DNA from: Glycomyces amatae
GTDB lineage: Bacteria > Actinomycetota > Actinomycetes > Mycobacteriales > Micromonosporaceae
Assembly: GCF_020991375.1 (NCBI RefSeq)
Contig: NZ_JAJLQZ010000003.1
Coordinates: 186,001 to 250,000 of the forward strand
Length of the DNA stretch: 64,000 bases
Direction: 5' to 3'
Of the stretch, positions 1 through 7,032 are shown piece after piece; the first letter of the stretch is position 1, and each line of letters opens with the position of its first letter. The translations under genes and the position numbers were made by a program. The notes under the pieces were generated by a model. The model saw only the letters and a program-made list of their open reading frames with translations. It was not told the origin of the DNA and made no database searches.

Positions 1-412
1 CGATGTCGCGGCCCTCGACGACGATGCCGCGCTTCGCGGCCTTGATGATGCGCCGCTGCTCCTCGATGAGGAACTTGCGCACCGCCTTGTTCCCGGCCAC
101 CGCCGAGACCGCCTTGGTGACGTCGTCGCCGCGGATCGCCAGGTCGGCGTCCTCGCCGTCGACGCGGGTGAAGGGGTCGTCGGGAGCGGTGCCGAACTCG
201 AGCTTGGCGTTCTTGACGGTCTTGGTGACCTGCGCGGTCTGCGAGGGGTCGACGCCGGCCTTGAGGACGGCCAGGGTGGCGGCGCGGTACATCGAACCGG
301 TGTCGAGATAGGCGGCTTCGATCGCGGTGGCGAGGGTCTTGGACACGGTCGACTTGCCGGCCCCCGACGGGCCGTCGATGGCGACGACCGGTCCGCTCTG
401 CTGCTCAGGCAC
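1..412 (-). CDS. cmk: Cytidylate kinase (partial, N-terminal part)
   Basis: Phosphorylates CMP and dCMP using ATP in the cytoplasmic pyrimidine salvage route. The minus strand reads from a GTG at 412 (MPEQQSGPVVAIDGPSGAGK), with the nucleoside monophosphate kinase P-loop GPSGAGKST near residues 13-21. The family's LDTGSMYRA segment follows, then VEGRDI at the window edge. GGAG lies 7 nt before the GTG. The gene runs off the window, so its C-terminus is not visible. The scpA-scpB-rluB-cmk order matches the usual actinobacterial arrangement, here interrupted by a small membrane protein gene. The identification is firm; only the start choice is open. Confidence 0.93.
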   Translation of the reverse strand, partial: MPEQQSGPVVAIDGPSGAGKSTVSKTLATAIEAAYLDTGSMYRAATLAVLKAGVDPSQTAQVTKTVKNAKLEFGTAPDDPFTRVDGEDADLAIRGDDVTKAVSAVAGNKAVRKFLIEEQRRIIKAAKRGIVVEGRDI

Positions 413-511
413 TATCGCGCTCCGTTCTTCAACTGCAAACCCCGCAAACCTACATCATGCCCGGTCGCGGCTCTTCCACGGCGAACGCTTGCGCGGCGGT
501 GACTTGCCGCG

Positions 512-886
512 TCAGCCGCGCTCGACCACCCGCGCCCCCATCGGCCACAGGGCGAGCGGGATCATCTTCCAGTTGGCGACGGCGAGGGGAAGGCCGATGA
601 TCGTGATCGCCTGGAGGAAGCCGGTCACCAGGTGGGCGACGGCCAGCTCCCAGCCGAAGAGGATGAGCCACAGGATGTTCCCGAGCAGGGAGAAGCACCC
701 CGAGGAGCGGTCGTAGACCACGGTGCGGCCGAACGGCCACAGCACGTACTTCGCCAGTCGCATGTTGGCGATCCCGAACGGGATCGTCACGATGAAGACG
801 CAGAAGAGCAGGCCCGCGAAGAAGTAGCCGATGGCGAGCCACAGGCCGGCGAGGACGAACCAGATGACGTTCAGAATCGTTGACAC
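512..886 (-). CDS. YccF domain-containing membrane protein
   Basis: Small inner-membrane protein of 124 aa with unknown biochemical role. Two hydrophobic halves contain the repeated YccF pattern: WFVLAGLWLAIGYFFAG then IPFGIANMRLA, and later LWLILFGWELA then GLPLAVANWKMIPLALWP. This internal duplication is characteristic of the YccF (DUF307) family. The gene sits between rluB and cmk in an otherwise standard locus. It starts at a GTG preceded by TAGCCT 6 nt upstream and has no Shine-Dalgarno sequence, so it probably makes its own leaderless transcript. Function is not predicted. Confidence 0.88.
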   Translation of the reverse strand: MSTILNVIWFVLAGLWLAIGYFFAGLLFCVFIVTIPFGIANMRLAKYVLWPFGRTVVYDRSSGCFSLLGNILWLILFGWELAVAHLVTGFLQAITIIGLPLAVANWKMIPLALWPMGARVVERG

Positions 887-892
887 GCCGAA

Positions 893-898
893 AGGCTA
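893..898 (-). promoter_or_regulatory. Leaderless -10 box for the YccF gene
   Basis: On the minus strand TAGCCT ends 6 nt before the GTG start at 886. This fits the actinobacterial TANNNT -10 element with transcription starting at or next to the start codon. There is no ribosome-binding site. Inferred from spacing only. Confidence 0.5.
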
Positions 899-961
899 AC
901 CCGCCCTTGCCGGTCCTGTCGCTACAGCTGGCACCGGGACCGGTGGTAGTGCTGGCACCAC

Positions 962-1699
962 TTAGAGCCCGACTTCGCGGAACAGCTCCCCGACCTCGTT
1001 GGGGGTCAGGCGCCGCAGCGTCCCAGGCTTGAGGTTGCGCAGCTTGACCGGGCCGATCTCGGTACGCACCAGGCGCGAGACGTGGTGGCCGACCTCGTCC
1101 ATGAGCCGCCTCACAATGTGCTTGCGGCCCTCGTGGATGGTGATCTCGATCAACGACTGCCCGGCGTGCTCGTCGATGATCTTCAGCTTGTCGGCCTTGG
1201 CGGGGCCGTCCTCGAGCTCGACGCCGGCCAGGAGCCGGTTCCAGGTGGCCCGGTCCATGATCCCGTTGACCTGGGCCCGGTAGACCTTCGGCAGCCCGTG
1301 CGAGGGGTGCATGATGCGGTTGGCCAGCTCCCCGTCGTTGGTGAGCAGCAGGAGGCCCTCGGAGTCGGTGTCGAGCCGCCCGACGTGGAAGACGCGCTGG
1401 TCGATCCCCTTGGCGAACTCGGCGAGCGAGGGGCGGCCCTCGTCGTCCTCCATGGTCGAGACGATCCCGCGCGGCTTGTTGATCGCGAAGTACACGGTGT
1501 CGACGTCGGTCACGACCCGCTTGCCGGAGACGTGGATGACGTCCTTGGCGGGGTCCACGCGCTGGCCGAGGCGGGCGGGCTCGCCGTTCACCTTCACCTT
1601 GCCGCGGGAGATCAGGTCCTCGGCGGCCCGGCGGGAGGCGATCCCGGCCTGCGACAGCACTTTCTGCAGGCGAATGCCCTCTGCGTCAGCGTTGTTCAT
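962..1699 (-). CDS. rluB: RsuA/RluB-family 23S rRNA pseudouridine synthase
   Basis: Isomerises a uridine of 23S rRNA to pseudouridine in the large ribosomal subunit; RluB acts at the equivalent of U2605. The 245-aa protein has an N-terminal S4 RNA-binding domain (LQKVLSQAGIASRRAAEDLI, about residues 11-60). The catalytic domain carries the signature GRLDTDSEGLLLLTNDGELA (about residues 107-126), in which the Asp is the nucleophile. A downstream GRKHIVRRLM motif supports the family. The start overlaps the end of scpB by 14 bp, so the two are probably translationally coupled. RsuA or RluE specificity cannot be excluded from sequence alone, but the scpAB context favours RluB. Confidence 0.93.
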   Translation of the reverse strand: MNNADAEGIRLQKVLSQAGIASRRAAEDLISRGKVKVNGEPARLGQRVDPAKDVIHVSGKRVVTDVDTVYFAINKPRGIVSTMEDDEGRPSLAEFAKGIDQRVFHVGRLDTDSEGLLLLTNDGELANRIMHPSHGLPKVYRAQVNGIMDRATWNRLLAGVELEDGPAKADKLKIIDEHAGQSLIEITIHEGRKHIVRRLMDEVGHHVSRLVRTEIGPVKLRNLKPGTLRRLTPNEVGELFREVGL

Positions 1700-2438
1700 C
1701 TTCCTCGATATCCGTCACGTCGTCGGGCAGGAACGGGGCCAGCTCAGGCAGCTGGCCGACCGAGTCCAAGCCGATCTTCTCCAAGAACAGGGTGGTGGTG
1801 CGGTAGAGCGTCGCCGTGGAGTCCGGGTCGGTCCCGCACTCCTCGACCAGGCCGCGCGCCAGCAGCGTGCGCATGACGCCGTCGCAGTTGACCCCCCGGA
1901 TGGCCGAGATGCGGCCGCGGGTGACCGGCTGCCGGTAGGCCACCACGGCGAGCGTCTCCAGGGCCGCCTTGGTGAGGCGGGCGGAGGCGCCGTCGGTGAC
2001 GAACCGCTCCACGTAGCGGGCGTATTCGGCCCGGGTGTAGAAGCGCCAGCCGCCGGCTTGGCGACGCAGGTCGAATCCGCGTCCGTCACCAGTGTATTCG
2101 GCGCTGAGTCGGCCCAGTCGCTCGCGTATCTGCGAACGTGGCCGCTCCAATACCGCGGACAGGAATTCCTCGGAGAGCGGCTCCTCGGCGATCATGAGGA
2201 TCGCCTCCAGGACGGCGCCGAGGTCGACGTCCTCGGGGACGGGGGCGGCGGCGGTGACCTGGTCGTCCGCCTCGGTGTCGGCCGGGGCGCCGGCCACGGC
2301 GCGGGCGTACTCGTCGGTGTCGCCGACCGGTTCGTCGGCGGGCGTGTCGGGCCGCCGCGGCGGGTCCTCCCGGCGCGCGCCGGGCATCCGCCAGGTCGGC
2401 AGGGCGTCCTCCAGGGACGCCTCGACGTCCTCACTCAT
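1686..2438 (-). CDS. scpB: SMC-Scp complex subunit ScpB
   Basis: Subunit of the bacterial condensin that works with SMC and ScpA in chromosome compaction and segregation. The central part contains the paired winged-helix core of ScpB, with LGAVLEAILMIAEEPLSEEF and later TKAALETLAVVAYRQPVTRG. The latter is the family's most conserved stretch. The 250-aa protein has a longer than usual acidic N-terminal extension of about 75 residues (EDVEASLEDALPTWRM onward) that is probably disordered. The ATG overlaps the scpA end by 8 bp, showing an scpA-scpB-rluB operon. Confidence 0.94.
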   Translation of the reverse strand: MSEDVEASLEDALPTWRMPGARREDPPRRPDTPADEPVGDTDEYARAVAGAPADTEADDQVTAAAPVPEDVDLGAVLEAILMIAEEPLSEEFLSAVLERPRSQIRERLGRLSAEYTGDGRGFDLRRQAGGWRFYTRAEYARYVERFVTDGASARLTKAALETLAVVAYRQPVTRGRISAIRGVNCDGVMRTLLARGLVEECGTDPDSTATLYRTTTLFLEKIGLDSVGQLPELAPFLPDDVTDIEEDEQR

Positions 2439-3297
2439 CCGTGGTCTCCTCCTCGGCCTGCGGGCTGCCCGCGTACTCGTCGACGTCGATCTCGGTGTTC
2501 CCCGTGCCGCCGAGCCAGCGCACGGTCAGCTCCCCCAGGGCCTGCATCTGCTCGAAGCCGACCAGGGCCTCGCGGTAGAGCTCCAGGAGCGCCAGGAACC
2601 GCGCGACGACCTCGAGGTGGGTCTCGCAGTCGGAGGTGAGGGCCCGGAAGGTCGCGGTCTGGACGCGCTGGAGGCGGCGGGAGAGGATGACGGCGTGCTC
2701 GCGCACCGAGACGCGCTGGATGTGGATGTGCCCGGTGCCGACCGTGGGGGGCGGTTTGGGGCGCATCGCCTCGCCCGCCAGGGCGGCCAGGGCCTCGGGG
2801 GTGAGGTCGAGGACGAGTTCGGGCAGGAGGCCCTGGTAGCGCGCCTCGAGGCCGACGTTGCGGGGGACGCGGGTCGCGGCGGCCTCGACGAGGCCGGCGA
2901 GGGCTCCTGCGGCCTCCTTGTAGGCCTTGTACTGGAGGAGCCGGGCGAAGAGGAGGTCGCGGGCTTCGAGGAGGGCGAGGTCCTCCTCGTCGTCGACGAC
3001 GGTGCCGGGCAGGAGCCGGGCGGTCTTGAGGTCGAGGAGGGTGGCGGCGACGAGGAGGAACTCGGAGGTCTCCTCGAGGTTCCAGGCCTCGTCGAGGGAG
3101 GTGACGTAGGCGATGAACTCGGAGGCGACCTGGTGGAGGGCGACCTCGGTGACGTCGAGCTTGTGCTTGCCGATGAGCTGGAGCAGCAGGTCGAACGGGC
3201 CCTCGAAGTTGGCGAGCCGGACGTGGAAGCCGCTCTCGGCCTCCTGCGGTTCGCCGTCCCGCAGGGTCGGGAGCGGGGTCGGCTGCTGGTCGGTCAC
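2431..3297 (-). CDS. scpA: Segregation and condensation protein A
   Basis: Kleisin subunit that bridges the SMC heads and binds ScpB. The protein is 288 aa. The N-terminal kleisin signature FHVRLANFEGPFDLLLQLI (about residues 23-41) is followed by KHKLDVTEVALHQV and the ETSEFLLVAATLLDLKTARL helix. The C-terminal winged-helix region ends with FLALLELYREALVGFEQ. The GTG start at 3297 has no Shine-Dalgarno sequence but has TAAGCT 7 nt upstream, suggesting leaderless transcription of the scpA-scpB-rluB operon. The parA gene lies immediately upstream. Confidence 0.95.
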   Translation of the reverse strand: MTDQQPTPLPTLRDGEPQEAESGFHVRLANFEGPFDLLLQLIGKHKLDVTEVALHQVASEFIAYVTSLDEAWNLEETSEFLLVAATLLDLKTARLLPGTVVDDEEDLALLEARDLLFARLLQYKAYKEAAGALAGLVEAAATRVPRNVGLEARYQGLLPELVLDLTPEALAALAGEAMRPKPPPTVGTGHIHIQRVSVREHAVILSRRLQRVQTATFRALTSDCETHLEVVARFLALLELYREALVGFEQMQALGELTVRWLGGTGNTEIDVDEYAGSPQAEEETTDE

Positions 3298-3304
3298 GCA
3301 GGCA

Positions 3305-3310
3305 AGCTTA
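3305..3310 (-). promoter_or_regulatory. Leaderless -10 box for the scpA operon
   Basis: TAAGCT on the minus strand is separated by exactly 7 nt from the scpA GTG. With no ribosome-binding site, this implies a leaderless mRNA with its own promoter between parA and scpA. Confidence 0.5.
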
Positions 3311-3374
3311 GACGGGCGCCCCGAGGGCCGCGGAGCGAACTCCGGGCGACCTGTGACGGAATGCTCCCGGAGAC

Positions 3375-4301
3375 CTATTTGTCCGTGGCGGCGATGAGCT
3401 CTCGGGCGAGTTGGCGGTAGGCGCGGGCGCCCGAGGAGGCGGGGGCCCAGGTGGTGATGGGCTCGCCGGCGACGGTGGTCTCGGGGAAGCGCACGGTGCG
3501 GGTGATGACGGTGGAGAACACCTTGTCGCCGAAGGCCTCCACGACGCGCTGGAGGACCTGGCGCGAGTGGGTGGTGCGCGAGTCGTACATGGTCGCGAGG
3601 ATGCCGTCGAGCTCGAGGTCGTAGTTGAGGCGCTCGCGGACCTTGTCAACGGTGTCGAGCAGCAGCGCCACGCCGCGCAGCGAGAAGAACTCGCACTCGA
3701 GCGGGACGAGCACGGAGTGGGCGGCGGTGAGCGCGTTGATCGTCAAGAGCCCCAAGGAGGGCTGGCAGTCGATGAGGACGTAGTCGAAGTCGGGGATGAT
3801 GGGGCGCAGGACCCGGGCGAGGGTCTGCTCGCGGGCGACCTCGTTGACCAGCTGGATCTCGGCGGCCGACAGGTCGATGTTGGCCGGGAGGAGGCGCAGG
3901 CCCGCGACGTTGGTCTTGACCATGACGTCGTCGATGTCGACGTCGTCCTGCATGAGCAGGTTGTAGACGGTCAGGTCGAGGGTGTGGGGGTTGGTGCCGA
4001 ACCCGACCGACAGGGCCCCTTGGGGATCGAAGTCGACCAGGAGGACCTTGCGGCCGTACTCGGCGAGCGCGGCGCCGAGGTTGATGGTCGTGGTGGTCTT
4101 GCCGACCCCGCCCTTCTGGTTGGCCATGGCGATGACGCGGGCCGGGCCGTGGCGCTCCAGCGGCTGCGGCTGCGGGATGTCGCGTTTGCCCGTGTAGGAC
4201 TCGGGGTCGGGCGAGGAGAGGTCGCCCTCGCCTTCGACGGGAGGCGCCTGCGCGGCCCCGCGCAGGGCAGCCCATTTGTCGTTGCTGTCCACACTGCTCA
4301 T
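3375..4301 (-). CDS. ParA/Soj-family chromosome-partitioning ATPase
   Basis: P-loop ATPase of the ParA family acting in chromosome or cargo positioning. After a variable N-terminus it has the deviant Walker A motif KGGVGKTTTTINLGAALA (about residues 62-79). The switch region LLVDFDPQGALSVGFG and the Walker B-like DYVLIDCQPSLGLLTINAL follow. This copy belongs to the scpA-associated group found upstream of scpAB, not the oriC parAB pair, because no ParB gene is adjacent. ATG 4301 is chosen because AGGAGG lies 5 nt upstream; an upstream in-frame start at 4328 lacks such a site. The protein is 308 aa. Confidence 0.9.
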   Translation of the reverse strand: MSSVDSNDKWAALRGAAQAPPVEGEGDLSSPDPESYTGKRDIPQPQPLERHGPARVIAMANQKGGVGKTTTTINLGAALAEYGRKVLLVDFDPQGALSVGFGTNPHTLDLTVYNLLMQDDVDIDDVMVKTNVAGLRLLPANIDLSAAEIQLVNEVAREQTLARVLRPIIPDFDYVLIDCQPSLGLLTINALTAAHSVLVPLECEFFSLRGVALLLDTVDKVRERLNYDLELDGILATMYDSRTTHSRQVLQRVVEAFGDKVFSTVITRTVRFPETTVAGEPITTWAPASSGARAYRQLARELIAATDK

Positions 4302-4468
4302 TTCCGCCTCCTGGTGCGAGGTCGACACCGGGTGCCGGGCGTCTCACCATTGCCTGTCATAGCGACTGTACGTCAGTGTATCGAGGCTGTCGACGGCTCG
4401 CGAGACTCCGAGGCACCCGGTGTGGGATCGCCCGCTGTGCGGTGGGGGGCATGGGACCCGAGGGGACG

Positions 4469-5590
4469 TCAGTTCTCCGCGAGCACCTGCGCGAGCGGTT
4501 TCAGCGGCAGGTGGTGGGTGAGGGCGACGGGCTCGTTGACGACCTGCCCCTCGTAGGTGTTGAGGCCCCGTGCGAGCGCCGGGTCGGCCTTGAGCGCGCC
4601 GGCCCAGCCGAGGTTGGCGAGCTTCATGACGTAGGGCAGGGTCGCGTTGGTGAGCGCGTACGTGGAGGTGTTCGGGACGGCGCCGGGCATGTTGGCGACG
4701 CAGTAGAACAGCTTGCCGCCGTGGGTGAACGTCGGCTCGTCGTGGGTGGTGGCCCTGGAGTGGGCGAAGCACCCGCCCTGGTCGATCGCGATGTCGACCA
4801 GGACCGCGCCGGGCTTCATCTCGGCGAGGACCTCGTCGTCGACCACGGTGGGGGCCTTGGCCCCCGGGACGAGGACGGCGCCGATGACGAGGTCGGCCTC
4901 GCGGCAGGCGCGCTTGACCTCGAAGCGGTTGGAGACGATGGTGCGCAGGCGGCCCTGGTACTGGTCGTCGGCGGCGTGGAGCTTGTCGATGTTGAGGTCG
5001 AGGAGCTCGACGTCGGCCCTCATGCCGACGGCGATGGCGGCGGCGTTCATGCCCGAGACGCCGGCGCCGATGATGACCACGCGGGCGGGGGCGGTCCCGG
5101 GGACGCCGCCCATCAGGGTGCCGCGGCCGCCTTCGGGGCGCTGGAGGTGGTAGGCGCCGGCCTGGACGGCGAGGCGCCCGGCCACTTCGCTCATGGGGGC
5201 CAGGAGCGGCAGGCGGCCGTCGGCGGTCTGCACGGTCTCGTAGGCGATGGCGGTGACGTGCCGCTCCATGAGCGCGTCGGTGCACGCGGCGCCGGCGGCG
5301 AGGTGGAGGTAGGTGAAGAGGGTCTGGCCCGGGCGCATGCGGTGGAACTCGGCCTCGACGGGCTCTTTGACCTTGAGGACGAGGTCGCCGGTGCCCCAGG
5401 TCTCGTCGGCGTCCGCGGCGATGTGGGCCCCGGCGGCGCGGTAGTCGTCGTCGGTGATGGCGGAGCCGGTCCCGGCGCCGGTCTCGACGGTGACGTCGTG
5501 TCCGGCGGCGACCAGCTCGTGGACGCCGGCGGGGGTGAGGGCGACGCGGTACTCGTTGTTCTTGATCTCGCGGGGGACGGCGACTTTCAC
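4469..5590 (-). CDS. ald: Alanine dehydrogenase
   Basis: NAD-dependent enzyme interconverting L-alanine with pyruvate and ammonia in the cytoplasm. The 373-aa length is the family norm. The N-terminal signature MKVAVPREIKNNEYRVALTP is followed by the substrate-binding FTYLHLAA segment (catalytic His near residue 96). The Rossmann dinucleotide-binding motif VVIIGAGVSGMNAAAIA is at about residues 169-185. The C-terminal PGAVPNTSTYALTNATLPYV also matches the family. The GTG start has GGAAGG upstream. It lies between the Nudix hydrolase and parA genes, an order common in actinobacteria. Confidence 0.96.
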   Translation of the reverse strand: MKVAVPREIKNNEYRVALTPAGVHELVAAGHDVTVETGAGTGSAITDDDYRAAGAHIAADADETWGTGDLVLKVKEPVEAEFHRMRPGQTLFTYLHLAAGAACTDALMERHVTAIAYETVQTADGRLPLLAPMSEVAGRLAVQAGAYHLQRPEGGRGTLMGGVPGTAPARVVIIGAGVSGMNAAAIAVGMRADVELLDLNIDKLHAADDQYQGRLRTIVSNRFEVKRACREADLVIGAVLVPGAKAPTVVDDEVLAEMKPGAVLVDIAIDQGGCFAHSRATTHDEPTFTHGGKLFYCVANMPGAVPNTSTYALTNATLPYVMKLANLGWAGALKADPALARGLNTYEGQVVNEPVALTHHLPLKPLAQVLAEN

Positions 5591-5735
5591 GTTGCGGGTT
5601 CCTTCCGAAGCGTTGGGCCTGTTCGGGGCCGGTCGGCATCCCGCACGGGCATTTTAGGACGCGGTTCGCCCAGGAGCCCGCATTCCTCGTGGGTCAGCGG
5701 TTCGGACGGCGTCGTCGTCGTGATCGTAGACCGAG

Positions 5736-5763
5736 CGCCCGCCGCCTGGGAAGGCGGCGGGCG
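5736..5763 (-). terminator. Hairpin terminator after the Nudix gene
   Basis: CGCCCGCCGCC (5736-5746) pairs perfectly with GGCGGCGGGCG (5753-5763) across a 6-nt loop. It begins about 30 bp after the stop of the minus-strand Nudix gene. No strong T-tract follows, as is usual in high-GC actinobacteria. Confidence 0.65.
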
Positions 5764-5792
5764 GCGTCGTTGCGAAAAAGCGGTGCCGTGCG

Positions 5793-6362
5793 CTATCGGC
5801 GTTCGAGGTGGAGCCGGGTGAGGTTCAGGGCGAGCGCGCAGACGCCGTTGCGGATCTCGCCGGAGGCGACGGCGTCGAGGGCCTTGCCGAGGTCCCACCA
5901 GACGAGTTCGATGTGGGACTCCTCGTCGGTGCGCTCGTGCCGGTCGGCCTCGGGGACCGGGGTGAGCCCGGTGGCGAGGTAGTAGTGGATGAGCTCGTTG
6001 GAGATGCCGGGGGTGGTGTAGTACTCGCCGAGCTCGACCAGGTCGGCGGCGTGGAGGTCGACCTCCTCGGCGAGCTCGCGGCGGGCGGCGACGGCGGGGT
6101 CCTCCCCCGGGATGTCGCGCAGGCCCGCGGGGAACTCCCACAGGAGCTCCTTGGGCGGGACGCGGTACTGGCGGATGAGGCCGACGCGGCCGTGCTCGTC
6201 GAGGGGGACGGTGACGACGGCGCCGACGTGGTCGAGGAATTCGCGCCGGGCCGTGTGGGGCGCCTCCTCGGTGCCGCCGGGCATCGCGACGGTCTCGGCG
6301 GTCAGGTCGTAGCACCAGCCGCGGTGGATGGTTTCGCTGTCGAGAACTCGGTACTCATGCAC
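5793..6362 (-). CDS. Nudix hydrolase, ADP-ribose pyrophosphatase type
   Basis: Likely hydrolyses ADP-ribose to AMP and ribose 5-phosphate. The Nudix box AGLRDIPGEDPAVAARREL plus AEEVDL spans about residues 83-107. The extra residue before the first Glu is, from memory, typical of actinobacterial ADP-ribose pyrophosphatases; the usual EExGL is EEVDL here. The upstream RQYRVPPKELLWEFPAG segment is also characteristic. I chose GTG 6362 (MHEYRVLDS, 189 aa) because TAGTGT lies exactly 7 nt upstream, fitting a leaderless transcript; GTG 6371 overlaps that box. It is followed by ald and preceded by the TetR gene on the same strand. Confidence 0.85.
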   Translation of the reverse strand: MHEYRVLDSETIHRGWCYDLTAETVAMPGGTEEAPHTARREFLDHVGAVVTVPLDEHGRVGLIRQYRVPPKELLWEFPAGLRDIPGEDPAVAARRELAEEVDLHAADLVELGEYYTTPGISNELIHYYLATGLTPVPEADRHERTDEESHIELVWWDLGKALDAVASGEIRNGVCALALNLTRLHLERR

Positions 6363-6369
6363 GAGGGCC

Positions 6370-6375
6370 ACACTA
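6370..6375 (-). promoter_or_regulatory. Leaderless -10 box for the Nudix gene
   Basis: TAGTGT on the minus strand is 7 nt from GTG 6362, the same spacing as at several other genes in this window. It also helps choose the start codon. Confidence 0.45.
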
Positions 6376-6394
6376 GTCCGCTGCCGTCGCGGGT

Positions 6395-6934
6395 TCAGGC
6401 CTCTCCGGAGGCGTCCTTGAGGCGGCGCAGGATGCCGTCGACGACCTCCTGGGGCGGGAGGGGGACGCCGGAGAGGGCCGAGAGGAACAGGCCGTCGCCG
6501 ACGAGGCGGACGATCTCGGCGGTGACGGGGTCCTCGATCTGCTCGCGCAGGAGCGCGGCCCAGCCCTCGAAGATGAACAGGACGTCGGCCTTGGCGGTCT
6601 CGGAGAGGCCGTCGCGTCCGCGCATGGCGGTGAGCAGGGCCCAGAGCCCGGCGGCGGACTCGGCGGACTCGACCTCGGAGACGCGCAGGAACGTCTCGAC
6701 CGCGCCGGCCTCGCGGGCCCGCTCGATGCTGGCCTCCTCCTGGCGGCGGAAGCGCGCGGCGAGTCCGTCGTAGAGGTCGGGCTTGGAGCCGAAGTGGTAG
6801 AGCAGGCCGCCCTTGGAGACGCCGGCCTCGGCGGCGACCTTCTCCAGGGTCACGCCCGAGCTGCCCTCCTCGACGAGGATGCGCTGGAGCGCGTTGAGGA
6901 TCCGGTCACGGGTGGTGACCTCGGGCTCGTTCAT
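6395..6934 (-). CDS. TetR-family repressor of the adjacent MFS exporter
   Basis: DNA-binding repressor, 179 aa. The N-terminal helix-turn-helix RDRILNALQRILVEEGSSGV then LEKVAAEAGVSKGGLLYHFG (about residues 9-48) is a clear TetR_N domain. The C-terminal helical half would bind an inducer. The gene is divergent from an MFS drug exporter and has a perfect palindrome in the shared intergenic region, the classic arrangement for exporter autoregulation. GGAGG lies just before the ATG. The inducer cannot be predicted. Confidence 0.92.
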   Translation of the reverse strand: MNEPEVTTRDRILNALQRILVEEGSSGVTLEKVAAEAGVSKGGLLYHFGSKPDLYDGLAARFRRQEEASIERAREAGAVETFLRVSEVESAESAAGLWALLTAMRGRDGLSETAKADVLFIFEGWAALLREQIEDPVTAEIVRLVGDGLFLSALSGVPLPPQEVVDGILRRLKDASGEA

Positions 6935-6952
6935 GTTGCCTCCTGATTGCTA

Positions 6953-6974
6953 CTGTACCGTCCGGACGGTACAG
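6953..6974. promoter_or_regulatory. Perfect 22-bp palindrome, TetR operator
   Basis: CTGTACCGTCC at 6953-6963 is followed directly by its reverse complement GGACGGTACAG at 6964-6974. It lies between the divergent tetR and MFS genes, 19 bp from the tetR start. Its size and symmetry fit a TetR dimer site controlling both genes. Binding is inferred, not shown. Confidence 0.8.
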
Positions 6975-7032
6975 TTGACGAGCGGCGCGCTCGGCGGCGC
7001 GCCTCCGTGCATCGTCAGAGAAAGAGATACCA

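Noticed and set aside
932-945. Small palindrome CACCGGGACCGGTG after rluB considered as a terminator
   Set aside because: Six-base arms with a 2-nt loop are too short to support termination.
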